The translations under genes and the position numbers were made by a program. This document shows positions 1 through 5,211 of a stretch of 8,647 nucleotides of DNA, piece after piece. The DNA lies in NCBI GenBank assembly GCA_021817025.1, contig JAKAWF010000130.1, forward strand, positions 1 to 8,647, written 5' to 3'. The notes below the pieces were generated by a model, which saw nothing but the letters and a program-made list of their open reading frames with translations, searched no databases and was not told the DNA's origin. Source of the DNA: a bacterium (GTDB lineage: Bacteria > Chloroflexota > Dormibacteria > UBA8260 > Bog-877). The stretch's first letter is position 1, and each line of letters opens with the position of its first letter.

Positions 1-446
1 CCGAGGATCGTGGCGGTGGTGATGGTGCTGCAGCGGCTGGAGGGTTGCTCGGACCGAGAGGCAGTGGATCGGTTCGCCTTCGACCTGCGCTGGAAGCACG
101 CCGCCGGGGTCGACTTCGACTATCCGGGATTCGTCCACACCGTGCTGGTCGACTTTCGGGCCCGGCTGGCCCACTCGGCACGGCCGGGGCGCATCTTCGA
201 GGTCACCCTCGAGGTGGGCAGGCAGGCCGGGCTCGTGGGCCGGCGGCGGGTGCTCGACTCCACTCCTATCTATGACGCGGTGGCCACCATGGACACCGTG
301 ACCCTCATCCGATCCGCGATCCGGGGGGTGCTGGCGGCGTCGGGAGAGCGAGCGGCTCAGCTGCGCAAGCAGCTTGGCCGCGATGATGACTACGCCGCCG
401 CGGGCAAGCCGGTCTGCGACTACGACGATAAGGCTGACGAGTCGTA
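1..446 (+). pseudogene. IS1182-like transposase, N-terminal fragment (both ends missing)
   Basis: The frame is open from the window edge, so the true start lies outside. The GTG at 10 is only the first internal candidate. The translation resembles the N-terminal DUF772-type domain of IS1182-group DDE transposases: a VVMVLQRLEGCSDREAVDR helix, then a WKHAAGVDFDYPGF segment and FRARL. The motif LDSTPI follows, with Asp at 256-258, probably the first catalytic Asp of the DDE triad. Next come a DTVTLIRSAIRGVL helix and RDDDYAAAGKPVCDYDD. Full-length relatives continue for several hundred residues with the other two acidic catalytic residues. Here the resemblance stops at about 435-446, and the frame runs into an unrelated proline- and alanine-rich shadow translation to 1005. 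The fragment cannot encode an active enzyme. Family assignment is from recall of conserved motifs; the breakpoint is good to about 10-15 bases. Confidence 0.75.
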
Positions 447-1001
447 TCACAGACCAACGACAAGGGCTCCTGCCTGCGCGTGGAGACCACCATCAACGAT
501 CCCACCGCTCTGCGGGCCTGGCGCACCACCGAACACGTCACCGGCACCAGCCGGCGCCGCCACCTGGTCCGCCGCCGCCAGCTCGCTCCAGTGCGCAAAG
601 GGATCGCCAATCTGCGCACCCTCTACCAGGCGGGACGCGCCGCCAACCAGCGCTACCTTGACGCGCTCGCTACCGCGGCCACTCATGGCACCGCTGTCCG
701 CCAACTGGACCGCCTCTGCCACCCCCGCGTGCACGGCCATCGCCGTCACGCCCCCTTCTCGCCCCTCTCCGCTCGCGACCTGGCTATCTTCCGCGCCGTC
801 CTCGCCGGCGAGAACACCATCATCGGCTTCGCCAACCGCGATCTCGCCCAACACCTCTACCCCAAGCCAGCCCGCGACCATGCCGAAGCCCGCCGTCGCT
901 GCGCTGCCACCAGCCGCCTCATCGCCAAGCTGCGTGGTCACGGCCTCATCCGCAAGCTCCCCGGCCGCCGTCGCTATCGCACCTCCCAGCGCGGCGACGC
1001 G
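438..1001 (+). pseudogene. C-terminal fragment of an uncharacterised protein family with a probable winged-helix end
   Basis: In the frame of the GTG at 480, the coding-like reading already starts at 438, just after a TGA at 435-437. It reads QTNDKGSCLRVETTINDP, then VRKGIANLRTLYQAGRAANQRYLDALA, then LFRAVLAGENTIIGFANRDLAQHLY, and ends with RLIAKLRGHGLIRKLPGRR and RYRTSQRG. I recognise this as the C-terminal part of an uncharacterised family of roughly 450 residues, often multicopy in Chloroflexota and Actinomycetota. There the RTETTIND, FRNRDLR and LHGLI..IPHTRRYRVT motifs occur in this order. The last 60 residues look like a recognition helix plus wing, so DNA binding is plausible but inferred. 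The N-terminal portion is absent, replaced by the transposase fragment. After about 1001 the frame stays open to 1538 only as non-coding translation. It is therefore truncated at both ends and unlikely to be functional. Confidence 0.6.
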
Positions 1002-1165
1002 GTAGGGACCGAGGTTGCCCCCGGCCCCCCGCACAGATCCCAGCGTGCGCAATTCGCGCACTGGGCTCCTGGCTCGGGTCTAGGGTCCAACAGGTTTGCA
1101 CTGGGAGGCGGCGTGATCGGCGTCCCCTCGGTCCCAGCCCCTGCTGGGCTCGTCCGACCCCGGCT
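1002..1165. other. Short gene-free spacer between two remnants
   Basis: Between the end of the winged-helix-like fragment and the truncated intron there is no reading frame on either strand that I can relate to a family. Several long frames cross it because the DNA is GC-rich. It includes the small inverted repeat GTGCGCAATTCGCGCAC at 1046-1062 (arms GTGCG and CGCAC around a short AT core). The repeat could be a hairpin or the scar of an excised element. Confidence 0.4.
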
Positions 1166-1544
1166 AGGAGACACGCTGGTCCGGCACTGTGTCCGGGGCG
1201 CGCCGCCTTGTGTGAATCGCGCTGGTCCGGTACTGCGTCCGGGGCGCGTCGCCTGGTGTCGAACTCCCCTTGCCTCGTCCCCTTCCCTCCACCGCCTCCG
1301 CCCCCGGTTGGGATTGCGCGTTGCCGCGCCCGGCTTTGTTCGGCAGCTTCGCAGGTACTACGGGACGATCCGACTTCCCACGCTCGTGCATCCCAGGCGT
1401 ACGGCGTTGGCCTTCCCTGGGCGGCCCGTCGGTGATCAGCCCGCGGGCGGGCATGGGACCTCCCGGTTCTCGCGCATGGAGACTCCCCGCATGCACAGGG
1501 TCTTGGACCGCGCAGGGTCCACTGATGGCTCGCGATAGCGCCAC
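1164..1544 (-). pseudogene. Group II intron-encoded reverse transcriptase (LtrA-like), N-terminal leader only
   Basis: The minus-strand frame from a GTG at 1544 to a TAG at 1166-1164 (126 codons) reads LHAREPGGPMPARG, then RTPGMHERGKSDRPVVPAKL, PNKAGR, EAVEGRGRGKGS and RTQYRTS. These match the poorly conserved leader that precedes the RT domain in LtrA-type intron proteins, where a segment like RTQSRTSVSSALERVR leads into the RT fold. Only this leader is present. A 46-bp tandem duplication (1174-1265) repeats the RTQ.RTS coding segment out of frame: the second copy, shifted one frame, reads RTQCRTSVS, which is the family-like version. Beyond 1166 nothing resembles RT blocks, and there is no YADD catalytic motif in the window. 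It is a dead fragment embedded in the ribozyme remnant. The true initiation codon of the ancestral protein is uncertain. Confidence 0.6.
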
Positions 1545-1754
1545 CAGCAGTTTCGCCTTCCGCTCGTCTTGACAGCGTCGGCACCCCGGAGTGATTATTT
1601 CGCGGCTCGATGTCCTGGCCTGCGCGTACCCCTGTCAACGCTTCGCCAGCGCCCTTACGGCCGCCGCCGCATGACTCGGGGTCGTCGTGGGTCGCTAACC
1701 CTTCGACGCAGAGCGTTCTCATCTCCTTCTCCATGCCGGTTTATCCCGGCGCAC
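1166..1754 (-). ncRNA. Group II intron, 5' ribozyme portion (truncated remnant)
   Basis: Read on the minus strand, this stretch matches my recall of the RNA leader upstream of many bacterial group II intron reverse transcriptases. Landmarks in order are GTCGAAGGGTTAGCGACCC (about 1691-1709), CCCGAGTCATGCGGC, GCGAAGCGTTGACAGGGG, a GGGGTGCCGACGCTGTC segment (about 1570-1590), TGGTGGCGCTATCGCGAGCC, and GAACCGGGAGGTCCCATGCC. A GTGCG at 1754-1750 fits the 5' splice consensus GUGYG and begins a GCCGG/CCGGC stem, so I place the candidate 5' end there. The position is uncertain. The RT, maturase, domain V and domain VI parts are absent: after about 1166 the resemblance stops. The intron cannot splice or move. 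It has the opposite orientation to the transposase fragment beside it. Confidence 0.65.
1174..1265. repeat. 46-bp imperfect tandem repeat, two copies
   Basis: Copy one is 1174-1219 and copy two 1220-1265. Both begin CGCTGGTCCGG, share GTCCGGGGCGCG and differ at only about eight positions. The unit length is not a multiple of three, so the duplication shifts the reading frame of the intron-protein leader that crosses it on the minus strand. The divergence suggests it is not recent. Confidence 0.8.
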
Positions 1755-2050
1755 CAAGACTTCTTCTCCATCATCATCACCCTCCACGACCGCGATATTC
1801 CGGGCCTCCTCTCTGCTGCCTGAAACCCCATCTTTCCCTGCACTTCATCCCACCCTCACCCACAACATTTGCGCAACACACGCAAATCCTGCGGAGCAAG
1901 CAAATACCGCCGCAGCAAGGAGAGCGGGAAGTGGATGGCGGGGAAGCTGAGCAGGAGCGGATCGCAGAGCAGAAACGGCGAGAAACGACCGGTTACGCTA
2001 CTTTCCTTCCCGATGAGCGCTTCCCGCGTCTCTCCCCGCGATGGGCCCTG
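1755..2050. other. Gene-free stretch downstream of the toxin gene
   Basis: No frame on either strand here gives a translation I can assign. Base composition is unlike the neighbours: 1755-1890 is rich in C, A and T on the plus strand, and 1890-2000 is purine-rich. A TTGCGCAA palindrome and overlapping inverted repeat lie at 1867-1887. The minus-strand transcript of the toxin gene would enter this stretch, but I see no hairpin followed by a T tract that would make a clear terminator. Confidence 0.5.
1867..1887. repeat. Inverted repeat ATTTGCG / CGCAAAT
   Basis: Perfect 7-bp arms (1867-1873 and 1881-1887) flank a 7-nt centre, and an 8-bp palindrome TTGCGCAA (1869-1876) overlaps the left arm. 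It lies in gene-free DNA between the toxin gene and the intron remnant. It could be an operator, an attachment-site remnant or a hairpin. Nothing decides between these. Confidence 0.45.
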
Positions 2051-2401
2051 TCAGTCTGTTTCGGGCGGATGGCCGGGACTGGCCCTGGTCACCCACACCC
2101 GTTTGGCACCGGGATCGATCGCGTACCAGACGCGGCCGGCACCAGTCACCTCCAGCTGCCACTGCTCCAGCGCTTGGCCCCCAACCAGCCGAGAGCCGAG
2201 GTCCCCGCGGAGGCGATGTTGGCGGCGGGGATTAGTTGGCGTCTGCGGCCGTAGCAGCAAGGTGTCGTAGGCGGCTCGGGTCGGCCCAGGGGCTTGCTGG
2301 CACAACGCTTCCCAGCCCGTGGCGGCTGCGGTCTCCGCGAACCGTAGCTGCCACTCGCCGGGTGCGGAAGGTGGCGCTACCCGGTCACTCCTCTTGGGCA
2401 C
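2051..2401 (-). CDS. RelE/ParE-family toxin (plasmid-stabilisation type)
   Basis: This 116-residue protein starts at a GTG (2401-2399), two bases after the stop of the partner gene, and ends at TGA 2053-2051. The N-terminus reads MPKRSDRVAPPSAPGEWQLR, then a WEALCQQAPGPTRAAYD helix, a RQHRLRGDLGSR segment, LEQWQLEVTGAGRVWYAID and finally VWVTRASPGHP. This layout is that of a RelE/ParE-type toxin family common in Streptomyces and related bacteria: helical hairpin, basic RQH.LKG strand, then RIWY.ID and a GHP.AT end. RelE proteins cleave mRNA at the ribosome and ParE proteins poison gyrase; the sequence does not tell which applies here. It is the second gene of a two-gene unit, and its short spacing from the first suggests translational coupling. 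Length is normal and no frame damage is seen, so the toxin is probably functional. Family assignment is from motif recall. Confidence 0.75.
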   Translation of the reverse strand: MPKRSDRVAPPSAPGEWQLRFAETAAATGWEALCQQAPGPTRAAYDTLLLRPQTPTNPRRQHRLRGDLGSRLVGGQALEQWQLEVTGAGRVWYAIDPGAKRVWVTRASPGHPPETD

Positions 2402-2403
2402 CG

Positions 2404-2865
2404 CTACCGCGCGCTCGGAGCCGGGACAGGGCCACCATCACCTGGCAGGGGGCGGTGGAGGTCGGCGGCCAGAGCGGGGTCAGCGTAGATGGCAGCTGTC
2501 GCCTTCCAGTCTGCGAGCACAGCGACCAAGGGGGCCAACACGCCCACCTCGGCGGCCGCGCGGGCCGTCTGCACGAAGTCGACGAGGAAGGCCTCCCGAT
2601 CCGGGCCGGGCAGGAGAGCAGGCCAGGCCAACTCCACTGTCAAGGCTGTTAGCAGTTGCTCGTGCGCCGGGCCGTCCAGGACATCACCGAGGAGCCGGGC
2701 GACCAGTGCCACCCCTTCCCCGCCTTGTTGGCTGCGCGATTCCAGTGAGAGCCGGAGGGCAGGGCCTCCACGTCGGTGCAGCACCACGTCGCGGTGCTCG
2801 ACCGCCTCCATCACGGCGTGGGGATCGCGCAGAAACTTTGTGAGCGTGGCCTCATCTGTCACCAT
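2404..2865 (-). CDS. Phd-like antitoxin partner of the RelE/ParE toxin
   Basis: I choose ATG 2865-2863 rather than more upstream starts, because a TATGAT box lies directly before it and the upstream translation (back to 3258) is low-complexity. The 153-residue product begins MVTDEATLTKFLRDPHAVME and continues EHRDVVLHRRGGPALRLSLE. That is the pattern of a Phd/YefM-type N-terminal DNA-binding domain (TLSEFLR.P..V...E..DVVL.RR). The C-terminal 90 residues (ALVARLLGDVLD, PDREAFLVDFVQTARAA, LAPLVAVLADWKATAAIYAD) are helical and would carry the toxin-neutralising part. Similar proteins of about 150 residues precede this toxin type in actinobacteria. The gene comes first in the pair, as in relBE and phd-doc, and probably autorepresses. 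It ends at TAG 2406-2404. Pairing with the toxin is strong from adjacency; the exact family name is less sure. Confidence 0.72.
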   Translation of the reverse strand: MVTDEATLTKFLRDPHAVMEAVEHRDVVLHRRGGPALRLSLESRSQQGGEGVALVARLLGDVLDGPAHEQLLTALTVELAWPALLPGPDREAFLVDFVQTARAAAEVGVLAPLVAVLADWKATAAIYADPALAADLHRPLPGDGGPVPAPSAR

Positions 2866-2894
2866 CGAGCAATCATATCTGATCAACAGCAGAT
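2866..2894 (-). promoter_or_regulatory. Candidate leaderless promoter and overlapping inverted repeat of the toxin-antitoxin pair
   Basis: On the minus strand a near-consensus -10 box TATGAT (2877-2872) is followed by six bases and then the antitoxin ATG. Transcription would thus start at or near the A of the start codon, giving a leaderless mRNA, which is common in actinobacteria. There is no Shine-Dalgarno sequence in this gap. No good -35 is seen at 17 bp. An inverted repeat ATCTG/CAGAT (2877-2881 and 2890-2894, 8-nt centre) overlaps the promoter and is a candidate operator for autorepression by the antitoxin. Confidence 0.5.
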
Positions 2895-3524
2895 GAGGCC
2901 TGGCGGTGGAGTGGATTCGGTGCTCCAGGAGGCTGGTGCCGCGTTCCTTACCGGCACCCCTGTTTGGGAGAAGGTGAGCCGCTCCAGTGAGGCTGCCTAG
3001 GCAGGCGCGGAAGCCACCTGGGTAGAGCTCCCGCCCAGGCTTGAGCAGCGGTAGCGCTTGACGTCGTCGATCTGATCGGCGTACACAGCTGCCACCGGTA
3101 GCGGTCGCCGGCCGCCCTCCGCACAGGCCGCTGGGAGGCTCCATGCGTCGATCCACGGGTCCCGGCGCCGAGCCGCTGGTACGGCCACGGCGGGCTGGTC
3201 CACCGGCTGGCCGGCCCTGCAGGCGTAGCGGGCCTGCGCCTCCGCTCCTGATGCCCATCCGAGGGATGCCGCCGACTGGTCGGCCGCGGGCGGGGCCGCC
3301 CTGCAGCGGGACTGGGAGCCCTGCCTCGGTCAGGAGGGCCGGGTGCCCGCCGCCAGATGCTCCCTGGGACGACCCCGTCCCCGTCCCCGAGTTCGGCGCC
3401 TTCGCCCAGACCGCCGTGCGCGATCGGGCGGAGCATCCCTGCCGGCACCACGGGCAAGTGCCCCTGGGACAACTCCGCCGTGAGCACCCTCGCCAGCCGC
3501 TGGGGGCCGCTCAGCTGCAGAGCC
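2895..3524. other. Gene-free or unrecognisably decayed stretch
   Basis: Long frames cross this region on both strands, but all translate to proline-, arginine- and glycine-rich sequence without family motifs, typical of chance frames in GC-rich DNA. On the plus strand the reading frame that becomes hydrophobic at about 3528 is open from about 3357. It may therefore hold the eroded N-terminal part of the conjugation-ATPase pseudogene that follows. I see no RNA gene or clear promoter. Confidence 0.4.
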
Positions 3525-4123
3525 GCCGGGTGGCTGGTGATTGTTGCCTGGGTGGTCTGGCTGGCTTGGCTCGTCCACATCGCCGCCATCCATAGCATCC
3601 TCGACCGGATCACCCTCACCCTCATCGGCTGGTGGCTCCTCCCCGTGCCCGCCGCCTCTGGTGGAGGTACGGCTGGCACTGGCCGCTGTCCCCGGCGCCT
3701 CCACCTGAGCCTTTGCCTGCCTTCCAGATCCGCTGCGGCAAGGCCTATGGGGACTGGATCAGCACCCCGCGTCAGGTCGCTGCCTGGGAGGGCCTGGTCC
3801 TGATCACATGCACCCGCCGCGACATCCTCGACGCCACCGCCGCCTGGCGCGCCAAGAGGGGGACCGTCTGGGTCTTCGACCCCCTCGTCGCGGTCGGCCA
3901 CCTGCCTACCCGGAGCCCGGCGACTCGTCTGGTCTCCCCTGGGCGGCCGCCATGCCTGGGATGTGGCCCGCCAGCCCGGGGGAGGCGCTCGTTGTCGACA
4001 TCGGCTGGGGCGGGAGGAACCCACCGCCTGCCGCACCGGGGCCGGGGTCTGGCCGCCGGATTTGTGGAGCAGCAGTGGAGCGACGCGTGGCAACTCTTGG
4101 CACTCTGTGCCGCTCACAGCTAG
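3525..4123 (+). pseudogene. Decayed VirD4/TraG-like conjugation (coupling protein) ATPase
   Basis: A hydrophobic segment at 3528-3640 (GWLVIVAWVVWLAWLVHIAA, then a second stretch ending GWWLL) looks like the membrane anchor of a coupling protein. In another frame, from about 3730, comes CGKAYGDWIST, probably an eroded Walker A, then WEGLVLITCTRRDILDATAA and KRGTVWVFDPLV. That is the strand-helix-strand typical of actinobacterial TraG/VirD4 proteins (VL.TS.K.DVL.ATRA...GPVWVFDP). After about 3905 the likeness hops frames: GGRHAWDVARQPG, then GEALVVDIGWG, then AGFVEQQWSDAWQLLALCAA before TAG 4121-4123. These correspond to the NPL...W..A region and the FW...A..LL..LL.AA helix of the family. At least three or four frame changes are needed, and the C-terminal half, including Walker B, is missing. 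Intact relatives move relaxase-bound DNA to a type IV secretion channel. The family call is inference from short motifs. Confidence 0.45.
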
Positions 4124-4148
4124 GCACGTTGAGATCGACTGTCACCAC

Positions 4149-4175
4149 CTTACACCCCCTGGCAGCGGGTGTAAG
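4149..4175. repeat. Perfect 9-bp inverted repeat CTTACACCC / GGGTGTAAG
   Basis: Arms at 4149-4157 and 4167-4175 match perfectly around a 9-nt centre. It lies 25 bases after the stop of the TraG-like pseudogene and is followed by GCGATTTTGC-like sequence with only four T residues, so as a plus-strand terminator it would be weak. A further half-site-like TTACACGCC occurs at 4228-4236. Operator, recombination site and terminator are all possible. Confidence 0.5.
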
Positions 4176-4305
4176 CGATTTTGCAGATCGAGGGGCCCAC
4201 CTGGACCCGTGCACTCCCGTAGCGATGTTACACGCCGTCCTGGTCCCCCCCAGCCTCCCGACGGCCACAAGTAATCGGCGCATGCCCGGCTTCGTTTCCA
4301 CATCG

Positions 4306-4866
4306 ATGGGCATGAGCGCGCTGCGGCCACCGCTGGGCGCGCGGGCGGTGCTGCTGTCCCCGTCTGCCACCCTCGCCGTGGCCGGCCCCGCCGGAGCGCT
4401 GGCCCAGCGCCGGTGGCCCCCGGTGTCAACCCGGCGGTCCTCCCAGCGCAGATGCAAGGAGCGATCGACGCGATGTCTTTTCCGACTACCGCCAGGGGTA
4501 GATGGCGGTCTCCTAACAGCACCCCTGGACAGGCGCACACCTCTCAGGAGATCCTGGCGACCGGCAACGGGGGCTCGACCTGGACTGGTCGCACTCCAGG
4601 TCGAAAGCGGCCGGGGTGGGCTGGTGGGCGCGACCATTGGATCGGGTGCCAACGACGTGCTCGAGATCTATCGAGCGCCATCGGCGGGTGGGCAGTGGGA
4701 CCGGGCGGCCAGTGCGCCCACCCTGGTCCAGAGCGGCTCGCTTGACCCCAAGGACATGTCCTTCGCCGGTCTGACCGTGGCCTGGTCGCTGGCGGCTGGG
4801 ACGGTGCGGGAAGCCGTGGACGGCGGGCGCAGCTGGCAGCTGGCCAGCCCCACAGCCTTGAGCTGA
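4306..4866 (+). pseudogene. Broken gene for a secreted BNR/Ycf48-like repeat protein
   Basis: From ATG 4306 or 4312 the translation looks like an export signal: MSALRPPLGARAVLLSPSAT, then LAVAGPAGALAQ. At about 4405 the likeness moves to a second frame: VAPGVNPAVLPAQMQ, AIDAMSFPTTARG, HTSQEILATGNGGSTW. At about 4582 it returns to the first: LVGATIGSGANDVLEIYRAP, GGQWDRAAS, LDPKDMSFAGLTVAW, GTVREAVDGGRSWQLASP, ending at TGA 4864-4866. The repeated pattern (SF....GW, then I..T.DGG..W) is that of BNR/Ycf48-type beta-propeller blades in secreted bacterial proteins, with about two blades visible. Two frame changes are required, and blade motifs are eroded, for example REAVDGGRSW where relatives have ..TTDGG.TW. 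The frame used in the last part happens to be open for more than 1000 bases, a chance effect of high GC. Sequencing errors could mimic the frameshifts. Confidence 0.4.
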
Positions 4867-5211
4867 GCGCGTCCGCAAACACGTCCTGGGAAATTCCAGG
4901 CCGGGGCCAGTGGACAGCCCCTCCCCGAAGCTCCCGAGCGGACGCCCCGGCGCTCCTGGGTGCGACGCGGTTCCTGGCGGCGGGCGCCCCGAGCGGTCGC
5001 GCCCGCGAACAGGCCCTCATCGGACCACCAAGAGCGGCTGGGCTGGGAGCGAGGACGGCCATCAGCCGGTGCCCGGCCCCGGCCCGGGCGAGGCGGATCA
5101 GGGCCGCCGCGCATCTGCACGGCTTGAAATCGAACGGCCGTATGGCGTACCGTGCCACTAGGCCATGCCCTTTCCTCCCCCTCGTCCTCTCCAGGGCGGC
5201 GCCGGCTCCGC
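4867..5211. other. Intergenic region before the lipoprotein operon
   Basis: No convincing coding frame. A short inverted repeat CCTGG-GAAATT-CCAGG lies at 4885-4900, just after the broken repeat-protein gene. It has no T tract, so it is a poor terminator. The rest is G/C-rich and unassigned until the promoter-like sequence at 5124. A minus-strand frame covering much of it gives only arginine- and proline-rich chance translation. Confidence 0.45.
5124..5153 (+). promoter_or_regulatory. Candidate promoter for the lipoprotein / two-component operon
   Basis: TTGAAA (5124-5129) and TACCGT (5148-5153) are separated by 18 bp, giving a plausible housekeeping-type promoter (four of six and three of six consensus positions respectively). 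Transcription would start near 5160, about 50 nt before GTG 5212. This favours that codon over the earlier in-frame GTG at 5152, which would lie inside the -10 box. Confidence 0.4.

Noticed and set aside
447..1061. A 204-codon minus-strand frame rich in Gly and Ala
   Set aside because: Antisense shadow of the winged-helix-like fragment; its composition is what reversed GC-rich coding DNA gives.
1700..1900. Possible CRISPR or short-repeat array
   Set aside because: There is no regular repeat-spacer pattern anywhere in the window; the only tandem repeat is the two-copy 46-bp unit.
2948..4117. A 389-codon minus-strand frame
   Set aside because: Arg-, Pro- and Gly-rich translation with no family motifs, antisense to the TraG-like remnant.
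3808..4866. A continuous 352-codon plus-strand frame
   Set aside because: It joins parts of two different decayed genes and stays open only because stop codons are rare in this GC-rich DNA. Only its last 95 or so codons look like real protein.
4885..4900. Terminator after the repeat-protein pseudogene
   Set aside because: The CCTGG/CCAGG stem is only 5 bp and no T tract follows.
5152..5154. GTG as the lipoprotein start
   Set aside because: It lies in the candidate -10 box and would place the lipobox Cys at residue 46. GTG 5212 gives a normal 26-residue lipoprotein signal.
4544..5158. A 204-codon minus-strand frame covering the region before the lipoprotein
   Set aside because: No recognisable motif, no ribosome binding site that I can see, and it overlaps the repeat-protein pseudogene and the candidate promoter.
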